Positions 46,556 through 55,702 of a stretch of DNA of 64,000 nucleotides are shown here, piece by piece. Position 1 is the first letter of the stretch; each line of letters opens with the position of its first letter. Where the stretch lies: assembly GCF_008629675.1 (NCBI RefSeq), contig NZ_VWOX01000006.1, positions 124,001 to 188,000 on the forward strand, in the 5' to 3' direction. The stretch is from Roseiconus nitratireducens. GTDB lineage: Bacteria > Planctomycetota > Planctomycetia > Pirellulales > Pirellulaceae. Both the position numbers and the translations under genes were made by a program. The notes under the pieces are model-generated. The model searched no databases. It was not told the origin of the DNA and saw nothing but the letters and a program-made list of their open reading frames with translations.

Positions 46556-47911
46556 ATGAGACGTGTTCCCCATTTTTTGCTTCTGTTTGGCCTGCTACTT
46601 TCGACGGCCTTCGCCGACGATCCGGTCATTGAGGTCGGACCGGCAGAGTTGGATGCCGGCGACACGATCGTGTTCTTGGGGGACAGCATCACGCACCAGC
46701 GGTTGTACACGCAGTACATCGAGGACTTTTTCATTACCCGGTTTCCGAATGTCCCCCTGCACTTCCACAACGCGGGCATCGGTGGAGACAAGGCGTGGGA
46801 CGCACTGGAGCGACTGGAGCGTGACGTGTTGTCCAAAGATCCCGAACTGGTGACGATTCTGCTGGGCATGAATGACGGACGTTACCAGGCGTTCGATCAT
46901 GAGATCTTTTCCACCTACCAGACTGACATGAACACGTTGCTGGATCGATTGCAAGAGTCGCCAGCCGCTGTCGCGCCGATCACGCCGACCATGTTTGATG
47001 CTCACGCCGCCCGAGCAATGCTAAAGAAACGTCCACGAGACGAATCAACGCTGCAACAATACAACGCCGTACTGGCCTATTTCGGAACCTGGCTTCGCGG
47101 CGAAGCCGATCGCCGTGGAATGCGGTCGATCGACATGTTCAGCCCGCTGAATCAACTGACACGGCAGGCACGGCTTGAGGATCCCGAGTTCACCTTTATC
47201 CAAGACGCCATCCATCCCGGGGCCGCGGGCCAGTTGATCATGGCGCACGCCTGGTTGGAAAACCTGGGGATGCAAGGCGGCGTCTCCAACATCGTGATTG
47301 TGCAAACGCCCAAAGGAGACCGCAAAGCTCGGGCTGCCGGCGGCAAGGTATCTGATCTGGTCAGCGATGACCAACGAATCGAATTCACCTTTCATGCTGA
47401 GTCGCTTCCCTGGGTCACACCGCCCGAGACCGAGGTCGCCGCAAAGATGCTGAAACTCGACCACCGCTTCAGCCGCGAGGGATTGCAAGTCCACGGATTG
47501 CCGCAGGGAAAATACAAACTGTCGATCGACGACGTCGAGGTAACGACATTTTCCAATGCCCAGCTGGCCTCGCACGTGGAACTGCAACGGTATCCCTCCA
47601 CGCCGCAATCGGTCCAGGCAGCCAAGGTGGTCGCGATGAACAAACAACGCAACGAATCCACGATTCGTCAGTTGCGCGATCACTGGTACACGCCGCGAAA
47701 CCTTGCTCGGCTGCGTCGCTCCGTCGAAGAAGCGACCGATCCGCCGACCGAGGAAAAACTGGCTGCCAAGTACGAAGCCGACCAAAAGAAAATGGAAGGC
47801 TTTGAAGAGCGGTTGGTAGAGTTGGAGAAACAGGCCGATGACGAATTGGCCGAGATCTACCAGGCGGCTCAACCGATTCCGCACCGCTACGTGATCGAAC
47901 GCGTGCAGTAG
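46556..47911 (+). CDS. Secreted SGNH/GDSL-family hydrolase
   Basis: The 451-residue protein has a signal peptide (RRVPHFLLLFGLLLSTAFA). Block I is VFLGDSITHQ with nucleophile Ser44; block II is HNAGIGGDKAWD; block III is LLGMNDGRY; block V is DAIHPGAAG with the Asp/His pair. SGNH hydrolases cleave acyl or acetyl esters. The C-terminal half after about residue 260 is a beta domain followed by a charged coiled coil (KKMEGFEERLVELEKQADDELAEI). The substrate may be an acetylated polysaccharide (inference). Confidence 0.9.
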   Translation: MRRVPHFLLLFGLLLSTAFADDPVIEVGPAELDAGDTIVFLGDSITHQRLYTQYIEDFFITRFPNVPLHFHNAGIGGDKAWDALERLERDVLSKDPELVTILLGMNDGRYQAFDHEIFSTYQTDMNTLLDRLQESPAAVAPITPTMFDAHAARAMLKKRPRDESTLQQYNAVLAYFGTWLRGEADRRGMRSIDMFSPLNQLTRQARLEDPEFTFIQDAIHPGAAGQLIMAHAWLENLGMQGGVSNIVIVQTPKGDRKARAAGGKVSDLVSDDQRIEFTFHAESLPWVTPPETEVAAKMLKLDHRFSREGLQVHGLPQGKYKLSIDDVEVTTFSNAQLASHVELQRYPSTPQSVQAAKVVAMNKQRNESTIRQLRDHWYTPRNLARLRRSVEEATDPPTEEKLAAKYEADQKKMEGFEERLVELEKQADDELAEIYQAAQPIPHRYVIERVQ

Positions 47912-47934
47912 CCGTCACAGAAGCCTCCAGTCTC

Positions 47935-47965
47935 GCGTGGACACCCACAACGCGGGTGTTCACGC
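47935..47965. terminator. Hairpin between convergent genes
   Basis: GCGTGGACACCC and GGGTGTTCACGC form a 12-bp stem with one G-T pair and a 7-base loop. It lies 24 bases after the SGNH stop and 22 bases from the convergent stop at 47988. No T-run follows on either strand, so a terminator role is plausible, not certain. Confidence 0.5.
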
Positions 47966-47987
47966 CTGAGATCTGCCGATGCAATGT

Positions 47988-49265
47988 TCAGGGATCTCGA
48001 CGCAGGTCTCCGGGGGACTGCATCAATTGGGCGGCGAAATACTGGCGCCACGCGTTCTGGTCGTACTGAAAATCGGCCCCCGGCGCGATCGTTTTCAATA
48101 GCTCCAGCGCGCCCGGATTCCGCACTTGCTCGACTCGGACTTCATCCTTGCCGCCCATCGTCAGTCCGCCGCCGCCCAGGCTGCTCATTCCGGTCTGGAT
48201 CCCCGGCCCTTTGGAGATCCTGGTTTTGTGTGTCGTGATCAGAGCGTCGACGTATTGACGCCAGAGGGCCGGCTGCGGAAACGGCTGCAAAGCGCGCAGG
48301 GCCGCATGGACTTGGGCCGGCGTGTGCGATTCGGCACTCAGGATGGGGAGGTACGTAGCCACGGCCGAAGCGCCTCCGTAGCTTTGCAATTGCTCCAAAG
48401 CGTAATCGCGGATGGCGGCATCGGGCTCCTCCAGGCCGGCTTTGACCAACGCCTGCAGCGCGACCGACGTGCGGAATGAACCTAGTTTTTCCACGTAGGT
48501 CATTCGCATCGACTGGGAGTCGGGACCGCCACGAGAGTCCAGCAAGGCTTCGGCAAACGCCGTGGAGGCCGTGGGATCGTCGATGGCTTTGATCTCCGCC
48601 AAAGCGTCGGGCGCCGCTTTGCCGCCTTTGAGGACCGTCGTGCGCAGTCGAGCAAAATCCCGCACCCATTGCTTTGCCTGGACTTCGATCTGTTCCTGGC
48701 GTTCTTCACGCAGGTGAGCTTCCGGGACCGTCCAACGGCCGGCAACCCGGATCATTCCCCGTTTGCGTTGTTGGTCGGCGTACAGAATCCAGTCGTTGCC
48801 GTTGCGGACATAGCCCAGCGCGGCCCGCGCCGGACCGTGATCCGGATCCAATTCGATGGCGCGTCGAAAGTGATAGTCACATTGGCCGTCCAACCCGTTC
48901 TTCTTGCAGGCCCTGGCAAGTTGATAGTGGGCCTCGGCATCGTCGTCCGCGGCCAGTGCGGCGGCGCGGTATTTTTCCAATTCCTCGTCCGCTATCGACT
49001 TGCGGACCCGTGTCTGAGGAACGGCGATGCGGAGATCGGAATCAACCTGCAGGACCAGGTGGGGAGGGCGTCCTTCGTCCACGCGGCGGACGATTTCGCC
49101 GTCGATCTCGGCACCCGAAACGCCAGAGCGGAGTTCGACCGTGTCGGCGTGCACCGCCACCGCCGCCCCGGCCAGCGAAATGCCCAAGGCACATCCGACA
49201 CGAAAAGCCGTCCGGAGTTGTCGGGGGCCTTCGTTTGCAAGACGGCGGAGCAATGGTTCAGACAT
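47988..49265 (-). CDS. Exported TPR/HEAT-like repeat protein
   Basis: The 425-residue protein has a signal peptide (TAFRVGCALGISLAGAAVAVHA). A short beta domain (VELRSGVSGAEIDGEIVRRV) follows. One or two TPRs are clear (AHYQLARACKKNGLDGQCDYHFRRAIELDPDHGPARAALGY in two adjoining halves). Helical HEAT-like repeats fill the rest. ATG at 49265 is preferred over 49343 because it puts the signal peptide at the start. I do not recognise a specific function; it is a likely periplasmic scaffold. Confidence 0.7.
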   Translation of the reverse strand: MSEPLLRRLANEGPRQLRTAFRVGCALGISLAGAAVAVHADTVELRSGVSGAEIDGEIVRRVDEGRPPHLVLQVDSDLRIAVPQTRVRKSIADEELEKYRAAALAADDDAEAHYQLARACKKNGLDGQCDYHFRRAIELDPDHGPARAALGYVRNGNDWILYADQQRKRGMIRVAGRWTVPEAHLREERQEQIEVQAKQWVRDFARLRTTVLKGGKAAPDALAEIKAIDDPTASTAFAEALLDSRGGPDSQSMRMTYVEKLGSFRTSVALQALVKAGLEEPDAAIRDYALEQLQSYGGASAVATYLPILSAESHTPAQVHAALRALQPFPQPALWRQYVDALITTHKTRISKGPGIQTGMSSLGGGGLTMGGKDEVRVEQVRNPGALELLKTIAPGADFQYDQNAWRQYFAAQLMQSPGDLRRDP

Positions 49266-49502
49266 CGAAATTCTTCGCGGGGAAGGTGTCGGCCAGAAGG
49301 CCGGCTTCGTGGCAGGACGGGGTGCGCCTGGGTGTTTGGTCATGAGGCGATATTCTACCGCGCGAGGCTCGACAGGGCGTCAAACTCGCCCCCTGCTGCG
49401 GGCGTGAAGCTGGTCGAAACCACCGGCGCGGGTATTTCGGGGCGGTGCGGCCGGACGCGATCAAATAATCCGCTCAACTCCTATCGTCCCGCACCCGATA
49501 CT

Positions 49503-49514
49503 ATAGTTGACTAT
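49503..49514. promoter_or_regulatory. Inverted repeat ATAGT-TG-ACTAT, candidate Rrf2 operator
   Basis: The 5-bp arms overlap the -35 box, so a bound repressor would block polymerase. An Rrf2-type regulator is encoded just downstream in the same transcript, so autoregulation is the simplest reading (inference). Confidence 0.5.
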
Positions 49515-49534
49515 TTGGATCATGTTTCTATGAT
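49507..49534 (+). promoter_or_regulatory. Sigma-70-type promoter for cysH-like and Rrf2 genes
   Basis: TTGACT (49507-49512) and TATGAT (49529-49534) are separated by 16 bases, close to consensus. It lies about 70 bases upstream of the reductase ATG at 49607. It is the clearest promoter in the window. Confidence 0.7.
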
Positions 49535-49606
49535 TTGGTTCCGCTGGTACCAAGCGGCCCCGTTTTTCCCGACCAGATCCCCGAATCATCCCGCTGTCTG
49601 ATCAAC

Positions 49607-50413
49607 ATGACATCGCAACCGGCCACACGCCCCGCCGAAAAGATCTCGCTGCCGTTGGCCACCGCCGACGCGACCGATGACGGTCCGCAGGGGGCCCTGG
49701 CGGCGGATCCGCCCTTGGAGCCGACCGAGGAATTGCTGGCCGAGTTGGCCCATCAAAGCGAGCGGCTGGAGGAGGCGACGCCGCAAGAGATTCTTCGCTG
49801 GGCGGTGGAGCGATTCGCCCCCCGTTTTTCCATGGCGACCGCGTTCGGCCCCGAGGGAATGACGATCATTCACATGTTGAGTGAGATCGCGCCGGAAACG
49901 CCGATTTTCAATTTGGAAACCGGGTATCAGTTTCAGGAAACGCACGACCTTCGCGAGCGGGTCAAAGAACGCTACGGGATCGAAGTCGAATACAAGTATC
50001 CGGAGTTGACGGTGGAGCAGTACGAAGCTGCCAACGGCGGACCGGTGTACAAATCCAATCCGAATCAATGCTGCTTCGATCGGAAGTTGAAGGTGTTGCA
50101 CCGGGCGGCGCGCGGGCTGTACGCCTGGGCGAGCGCGATCCGACGTGACCAAAGCCCCGATCGTGCCAAGGCGCCGATCGTCGGATGGGACCACAAGTTC
50201 CAGTTGGTCAAAGTCAGCCCGTTGGCGAACTGGACAAAGAAGGATGTTTGGTCGCTGATCACCAAGGAAGACATCCCGTACAACCCGCTACATGACCGCG
50301 GGTACCCCAGCGTTGGCTGCTGGCCGTGCACACGGGCGGTGTTGGCCGGTGAAGACGAACGGGCGGGGCGGTGGAGTGGATTTCAGAAGACCGAGTGCGG
50401 ACTTCACGATTAG
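49607..50413 (+). CDS. cysH: Assimilatory phosphoadenylyl/adenylyl-sulfate reductase
   Basis: The 268-residue reductase has the PAPS-reductase core: SMATAFGPEGMTIIH binds substrate, and the redox signature KTECGLH carries catalytic Cys264. Cys155-Cys156 and Cys238-x2-Cys241 match the CC...CxxC 4Fe-4S ligands of the APS-type enzyme, so adenylyl sulfate (APS) is the likely substrate, reduced to sulfite with thioredoxin. The N-terminal 50 residues are extra and low-complexity. ATG at 49607 is chosen because the promoter lies immediately upstream of the longer frame. It is followed after 15 bases by an Rrf2 gene. Confidence 0.93.
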   Translation: MTSQPATRPAEKISLPLATADATDDGPQGALAADPPLEPTEELLAELAHQSERLEEATPQEILRWAVERFAPRFSMATAFGPEGMTIIHMLSEIAPETPIFNLETGYQFQETHDLRERVKERYGIEVEYKYPELTVEQYEAANGGPVYKSNPNQCCFDRKLKVLHRAARGLYAWASAIRRDQSPDRAKAPIVGWDHKFQLVKVSPLANWTKKDVWSLITKEDIPYNPLHDRGYPSVGCWPCTRAVLAGEDERAGRWSGFQKTECGLHD

Positions 50414-50428
50414 GAGTGACACCGGACG

Positions 50429-50851
50429 ATGATTTCAGCTCGACTGCATTACGCTTCGCTGGCGCTCATCGAACTTGCGCTGCGGCAAGGCAAGCCTGCG
50501 CCGGTTGCCGTTCGCGAGATCAGCGAACTGCATGGGATTCCCGCACCTTTTTTGGTTCAGATCTTGCGGACTTTGCGGGGCAAGGGATGGGTCCGCAGTG
50601 TTCGAGGCAGCCAGGGCGGGTACCGGCTGGCGGTCGATCCGGCACAGCTGACGCTGCTGGAAATTGCCGACGCGGTGGGGTGCTCCGAATCGAGCTGCCA
50701 GACGGAATCCAACGAGACGGTCGCCAACGGCCAGCTCCATGAGGTCTGGGGTGCAGCCGTGCAGGCGTCGCGTGACGTGCTCGCCGAGACGACGCTGGCG
50801 GACATTGCTTCGAAATGTTCGCCCAGCGAAGCGGTGATGTTCTACATCTAG
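50429..50851 (+). CDS. Rrf2-family transcriptional regulator
   Basis: The 140-residue regulator has the Rrf2 winged helix (LHYASLALIELA, VREISELHGIPAPFLVQILRTLRGKGWVRSVRG in two parts) and SQGGYRLA wing. Cysteines at 85, 90 and near 128 could hold an Fe-S cluster as in IscR, or act as a CymR-like sensor. Its position directly after the APS reductase, 15 bases apart, points to control of sulfur assimilation; the inverted repeat at 49503 may be its site. Confidence 0.9.
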   Translation: MISARLHYASLALIELALRQGKPAPVAVREISELHGIPAPFLVQILRTLRGKGWVRSVRGSQGGYRLAVDPAQLTLLEIADAVGCSESSCQTESNETVANGQLHEVWGAAVQASRDVLAETTLADIASKCSPSEAVMFYI

Positions 50852-51386
50852 CGTATTCTCCATCGAGCGCACACCGAGGACAAACGGCCGGGCCGCTGGC
50901 CCTGGCGTTCTCGTTTGCGTTTTGGCCCCCAGCCCGTTGGGCTGGGCTGGGCAAAAGTCGGGGCGTTGCCCCTGCCCGCCGGCACAAGCGATTGCAACCG
51001 CCCCCGCAGCACCTACCCGGGGACAGCACCTACCCGGGGACAGCACCTACCCGGGGACAGCACCTACCCGGGGACAGCACCTACCCGGGGACAGAGCACC
51101 TGCCGGGGACAGAGCACCTGCCGGGGACAGAGCACCTGCCGGGGGGCAAGGCGTTTTGCCGCCTTTGGGCCTCTACGTCAGGAATCGGCGGCGTGAGATC
51201 AGAATCCATGGGGAAGCCGGATCTTTGCCGTCGGAGGGGCCGCCTGCACAACCCGCACCTACTTTAGGGCATTCGCCCATTTCGACGTTGGTAGCGGTTG
51301 CACGGGGCGAACACGTGACTAGCGTGAAGCTGGTGTGGGGGAAATCTCTCAAAACATCCGTACCGACTTCACCGAGTTTGTTCACC
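50852..51386. other. Intergenic stretch with tandem array
   Basis: About 535 bases containing the 17/18-bp array. The frame of the next gene is open upstream through the array, giving a repetitive Pro/Gly/Arg peptide, but the real start has a signal peptide at 51387, so this is not coding. GC-rich sequence precedes the array. Confidence 0.5.
51007..51144. repeat. Tandem array: 17-bp unit x5 then 18-bp unit x3
   Basis: Five perfect units CAGCACCTACCCGGGGA (51007-51091) are followed by units of CAGAGCACCTGCCGGGGA, two full (51092-51127) and one matching to its 17th base (51128-51144). The two units are related variants. The GGTGCT-GTCCCCG core (minus strand) is like the GGTGC(T)...GTCCCC palindromic elements linked to REP-associated transposases in other genomes, from memory. 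No spacers, so it is not a CRISPR. Confidence 0.95.
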
Positions 51387-51818
51387 ATGAAACGCATCGT
51401 TCTTGCTGCGGCCGCGATCGCGGCGGTCGCTATCGGCTGCACCCAAAATGCATCAGCGGACCAACCGATGGGCTACCCGTTCTACCCGTTCGGTTTCTAC
51501 CAGCCCTATGGCGCGCAATATGGCGCCTCACTCGGCACCCCGCCGTACTTCGCACTGAATCCGCCGGTGTACTACGGTGCCCGCCATGCTCGGCCTTATG
51601 GGCTGAGCCCGTTCGCAGCCCCGCCGATGGTTTCGGCTCCGGAAACCTACAAAGGACGCCTGGCGACCGACTTCTATCTGCCCGAAAGCGAGTTTGAAAC
51701 TCCGGCAGCGGCTCCCTGCAACCCTTGCGTCAGCCATTCCGCCGCGCGCGTCCCGGTGCAGTTGGGCGAAGTTCGCACGAACCCATTCGTGACCGAATCC
51801 AAATTGGCGGCCAACTGA
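51387..51818 (+). CDS. Secreted Tyr/Pro-rich hypothetical protein
   Basis: The 143-residue protein starts KRIVLAAAAIAAVAIGCTQ, a signal peptide with a lipobox-like IGC. The middle is rich in Tyr, Pro, Gly and Phe (YPFYPFGFYQPYGAQYG). A CNPC pair lies near residue 112-115. I do not recognise a function; similar small secreted proteins are common in planctomycetes. ATG at 51387 is fixed by the signal peptide. Confidence 0.65.
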   Translation: MKRIVLAAAAIAAVAIGCTQNASADQPMGYPFYPFGFYQPYGAQYGASLGTPPYFALNPPVYYGARHARPYGLSPFAAPPMVSAPETYKGRLATDFYLPESEFETPAAAPCNPCVSHSAARVPVQLGEVRTNPFVTESKLAAN

Positions 51819-52776
51819 TCGACTCGGCCAAGCTTGATTGACATTCGACGATCACGACGCCCTGGAATTGCCGTTGCAGTTCCGGGGTTTTTTCGTGCTC
51901 ACCGGAACCTGGAGAGGCTTTCTGTGGACGGCAAAGTCGCGTCGCCGCCATGGAGCCAACGCGGGACGTCGGTCCGAACTCGGGGATTACCGACGGAACG
52001 CGCTGGGAGCCTCCTTGATGCGGCGGCCAAGGCAGCGTGAAATCGCCACATTGGGTCGAGCCTGGCAGAGACCGGCTCGGAAGATTGGGGACCAGCAACG
52101 TGCCGGCCGGAGGCGACCCTCGCACAAAGCTACACCGCTTATGGCTGCTACAATTAAGTCCTGACCAGGTTCACGATTCGCAGTCGCAAGGGTCGCCACC
52201 GTCCGGCACGTCGCGTTCGGCAAGTCCAGCTTAGCAACCTTTGTCCAACGTTTCGCGTCGGACAAATCGGCCCGAGAGTGTAACGCGTTCTCGATTGGCC
52301 GACTAGTTGGACACCGACACTTTCGCTGGGGAACGCCGGTAAAACGTGATTCCTGATCATGGCCCACCGTTGGCCGTCGGTCGCTGCAAGGCAACCCCCG
52401 TGCTCCGGAGAGCGTCGCGACCGCACGGAAAATGGCCAATCCGCGGTCGATCATGCGACAACGCCCACCCCGCATTGTCAGCTTGTTTGACGACGAAGTC
52501 GCGAACCGGAACCCGGTTGGCTTCGTAGGAAGACGGGCGGAATTCAAGAAATCGGTGGGTCTCGGTTTCAGGGTTCGGATTGGGACGGATCGAGACGCGT
52601 TTTCTGACGATGGAAGCTCGGGGAACTGGGGCTCGTTCTGCTTGGCGTGTGGGAGATATTGGGCCATAATGCGGCCGTCAGCATGGCTGATTTGATTCGC
52701 TTGGTGGCATTGATGCGGCCCGCGATCCTCCTCATTCCCCCCCGCCCCAACTCTCTCATACGGAGCCTTCCGTTTC
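51819..52776. other. Long gene-less stretch
   Basis: After the terminator at 51860-51893 there are about 880 bases with no supportable gene. A minus-strand frame of 290 codons (51987-52859) is open but its translation has no domain and overlaps the start of the next gene. I found no tRNA, array or obvious promoter. Confidence 0.5.
51860..51893 (+). terminator. Rho-independent terminator
   Basis: A 12-bp stem (51860-51871 with 51876-51887, two G-T pairs) closed by CGTT is followed by TTTTTT (51888-51893). It lies 42 bases after the stop of the small secreted protein. It is the best terminator in the window. Confidence 0.85.
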
Positions 52777-53727
52777 GTGCGACATATCTTGCTCACCCCA
52801 CTCCGACTGGCTGTTGGCTGGGGGATCTCGCCCCGTATTCTGGGCATCATCGCGATCACAATGCTCGTTTTGCTGCGAATCTCGATCGGATGGCACTTTC
52901 ACAGCGAAGGCACGTCCAAGTACCAGCAAGGTGATTGGGATGCGGCACCCTTTTTCGCAAATGCGAAAGGTCCGTTTGCCGACCAGTACCATGCGCTCGT
53001 TTGGGATCACGACGGTGCGGTTCGTCGGGATCCGGAATACACCAAGTGGTGGCTGGGTCAGTACCGAGATCGCGCCGCGGAATACTACAGTTTTGGCGAG
53101 CGAGAAAAGAAGCAGGCCGCTGCGGCCCTGGAAAAGTTGATTACCAATTTGAATCTGCTTTTGCAGGACTACGCCAACGACCTGGAAGAGTACGACTTGG
53201 GTCGAAAGCGGTTGGAAACGCTGAAAGAGGACGACGCACGGACGGGTGTCGAAAGTCTGGCGGGCCAGATCGAGACGGTCCAGAAGGAGAACCAGGCGAA
53301 GATCAGACCGCTGCTGGCCGAAATCGACCAGCTGTGGAGTGGCTACGAGGGGACGATCAATTCGCTCGCAGCGCCGAATCAACGGGCCGCTTCGCCGCCT
53401 TTCCGGTTGCGTCGGCCGCGATCGGCGATGATCGACACCAGCGTCATGAACCGGATCGTTCCCTATTTCGATATGACCATCGGATGGTGCCTGATTTTGG
53501 GGCTGTTTACCCCGGTTGCCGCGTTAGCCGCGGCGGGGTTTCTCGGTTCAGTATTCTTGGGCCAGTTCCCCCCGGGGACGGGACCGACCAGCAGCTACTA
53601 CCAGCTGATCGAGTGCATGGCGTGTTTGGTGCTCGCCAGCACCGGGGCGGGGCGTTTTGCCGGACTGGACTTTTTCCTCCACCTGTTAGTTCGCAAGTCG
53701 GAAGCCGACCGAGCGGACGCGATTTAG
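52777..53727 (+). CDS. DoxX-family membrane protein with coiled-coil insert
   Basis: The 316-residue protein has a first membrane helix (GIIAITMLVLLRISIGWHF) followed by HSEGTSKYQQGDW, a DoxX pattern. A soluble charged segment of about 150 residues (GEREKKQAAAALEKLITNL, YDLGRKRLETLKEDDAR) intervenes before helices near WCLILGLFTPVAALAAAGFLG and a final MACLVLASTGAGRFAGLD. DoxX proteins act in thiosulfate oxidation or redox stress, but the function here is unknown. GTG at 52777 is the likely start, with CGGAG upstream; ATG at 52861 would remove the N-terminal part. Confidence 0.75.
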   Translation: MRHILLTPLRLAVGWGISPRILGIIAITMLVLLRISIGWHFHSEGTSKYQQGDWDAAPFFANAKGPFADQYHALVWDHDGAVRRDPEYTKWWLGQYRDRAAEYYSFGEREKKQAAAALEKLITNLNLLLQDYANDLEEYDLGRKRLETLKEDDARTGVESLAGQIETVQKENQAKIRPLLAEIDQLWSGYEGTINSLAAPNQRAASPPFRLRRPRSAMIDTSVMNRIVPYFDMTIGWCLILGLFTPVAALAAAGFLGSVFLGQFPPGTGPTSSYYQLIECMACLVLASTGAGRFAGLDFFLHLLVRKSEADRADAI

Positions 53728-53869
53728 TTTGATTCGAATCACAGCTTCGACCGCCGGGCCGGGCGCCGGAAAAGGCGGTGGCCACTTTCCAATTTTCAAC
53801 GACGGGTGATCGGCGGTTCGACCGCGTCACCAAATAGCAAAACATCCAATCTGTAACGAGGTGCCTCCC

Positions 53870-55702
53870 ATGGTCGATAAACTTTCCAGCGACGAGCGTG
53901 AAGTCGGAAAGGACAATTATTACAACGCCGTCACCAGCTATTACGACGTCAACCGACGCGATTTCCTACGCGGCATTGTGGCGACCGGAGCGGTTAGCGG
54001 GGCAGGACTGGGAGCGGCCTACTTTGGCTACGGCAAAGTCAATGATCCGGTCCGTATCGCCGTGATCGGGACGGGCGACGAAGGCAACGTCCTGATCGGT
54101 GGCTGCAATCCGAACTACGTCGACGTCAAAGCGATCTGCGACATTCGTCCGTTCAGCCTGCATCGTGCGTTTCACGGCGACTGCAGCAGCCCTTCGGCGT
54201 TGATCCGGCGACCCGGCCTGTTGCGCGTGGCGGGATACAAAGACGAATCGGAAGCCCGCAAGAACGTCAAGGTCTACAACAGTGAAAACGGCGGCATCAT
54301 GGGGCTGCTCGATGACAAGGACCTGGACATCGAAGCGGTGATCATTGCTTTGCCGTTGTGGCTGCACGCTCCCGTTGCGGCACTGGCGATGCAGCGAGGA
54401 CTGCACGTGCTGACCGAAAAGCTGATGGCCCACAACGTCGCGCAGTGCAAGGTGATGGGCCGGATGGCCGGCGAAGGAAAGGACAAGCAGGGCAACCCGC
54501 TGCACTTGGCGACCGGTCACCAACGTCACTACAACGTGAAGTACGAGAACGCGGTCAACCTGATCCGCTGGGGACTACTGGGACAGCTTCACCACATTCG
54601 GGCCCAATGGCACCGTGGCAACCTGCCGGGCGCGGACAGCTGGTCGATGCCGATCCCCGGGGGCGAAAAGAAGGCTGGCGGCGGAACGTTTGACCGCATC
54701 GCCCGCGATCTGGAATACCGACGCAACAAGCTTGCCGAAGCGACTTCTCCGGCCGACATCGAGCGACTGCAAGCCGAAGTCGCGCAGTGGGAAGCGTGGG
54801 ACGCCGACCAGTTCATCGATCCGAAGAAACACGGCTATGAGGACTTCGCGATCGGCGAAAAGATGTTCACGGCGGAAGAGGAATTGCACCGCTGGCGATT
54901 GTTCCAACGCACCGGAGCCGGATTGATGGCTGAACTGGGAAGCCACCAGTTGGATGCGGTCAGCATTTTCCTGTCGTCGCTGCGTAGCGATGGCAAAAAA
55001 GTGCATCCGCTGAGCGTTCACGCGGTCGGTGGCCGGCACATCATGCCGATGGATCGCGGCGTCGGCGATCACATCTATTGCACGTTCGAGTTCCCCGGCC
55101 CGGAATACCCGGAAACCTTCGATGTCGGGTACTACGATCGCGTGGAAAACTATCCCGATGGCGCCGTGCCCGGATACGAGCAAGACCCCAACAAGAAAGT
55201 CGTCGTGACGTACAGCACGATCAACGGCAACGGATTCGGCGGTTGGGGCGAAGTCGTGATGGGAACCAAGGGAACGCTGGTTCTGGACAAGGAGACCGAT
55301 GTCTTGCTGTATCGCAACAGCGACACCAGCAGCAAAGTGGGCGTCAAAAAGGAAGACGGCGGCTACGCGTTGGACACCAGTGCCAGCGGAGACTTCTCCG
55401 CACCCGTCGCGCAGGCCGCCGACTCCGGGCCGGTCAGCCGCGGTTACCGGGAAGAGATCGAGCACTGGGCGTACTGCATCCGAAATCCCGATGGCGAGAA
55501 CCGGCCGCGTTGCTACCCCGAGGTGGCGATGGGCGATGCCGTGATCGCCTTGGGTGCCAATGTCGCGCTGCGAAATGCGGCGGCGGGCAAGGGCGGTTAC
55601 TTGCAGTACAAGGAAGAATGGTTCGACATGGAAAACGACGCCACGCCCGACGGCAGTGATATCAAGCGAGAGCAGGAATACATGCTCAAGGACGTCACCT
55701 GA
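53870..55702 (+). CDS. Gfo/Idh/MocA oxidoreductase with TAT signal
   Basis: The 610-residue protein begins with about 28 residues, then a twin-arginine signal RRDFLRG (29-35) and a hydrophobic Gly/Ala stretch. The NAD-binding Rossmann motif is VIGTGDEGN (65-73). DIEAVIIALPLWLHAP and TEKLMAHN match the family, with the usual EKP changed to EKL, keeping the catalytic lysine. These enzymes oxidise or isomerise sugars; substrate unknown. The ATG at 53870 has GAGGTG 8 bases upstream. Confidence 0.9.
   Translation: MVDKLSSDEREVGKDNYYNAVTSYYDVNRRDFLRGIVATGAVSGAGLGAAYFGYGKVNDPVRIAVIGTGDEGNVLIGGCNPNYVDVKAICDIRPFSLHRAFHGDCSSPSALIRRPGLLRVAGYKDESEARKNVKVYNSENGGIMGLLDDKDLDIEAVIIALPLWLHAPVAALAMQRGLHVLTEKLMAHNVAQCKVMGRMAGEGKDKQGNPLHLATGHQRHYNVKYENAVNLIRWGLLGQLHHIRAQWHRGNLPGADSWSMPIPGGEKKAGGGTFDRIARDLEYRRNKLAEATSPADIERLQAEVAQWEAWDADQFIDPKKHGYEDFAIGEKMFTAEEELHRWRLFQRTGAGLMAELGSHQLDAVSIFLSSLRSDGKKVHPLSVHAVGGRHIMPMDRGVGDHIYCTFEFPGPEYPETFDVGYYDRVENYPDGAVPGYEQDPNKKVVVTYSTINGNGFGGWGEVVMGTKGTLVLDKETDVLLYRNSDTSSKVGVKKEDGGYALDTSASGDFSAPVAQAADSGPVSRGYREEIEHWAYCIRNPDGENRPRCYPEVAMGDAVIALGANVALRNAAAGKGGYLQYKEEWFDMENDATPDGSDIKREQEYMLKDVT

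Larger units (their letters stand above)
49266..49606. other. Divergent promoter region for the TPR gene and cysH-like gene
   Basis: This 341-base gap separates divergent genes. It contains the near-consensus promoter and inverted repeat listed below. Sequence left of 49400 is GC-rich with no feature. Confidence 0.5.

Noticed and set aside
51007..51144. CRISPR array
   Set aside because: Units are directly adjacent with no spacers and no cas genes are present.
50922..51386. Upstream extension of the small secreted protein through the tandem array
   Set aside because: The signal peptide at 51387 marks the true start; the extension is repetitive and GC-driven.
51987..52859. Minus-strand frame of 290 codons
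   Set aside because: No domain or signal, random composition, overlaps the start of the DoxX gene, which has clear membrane helices.
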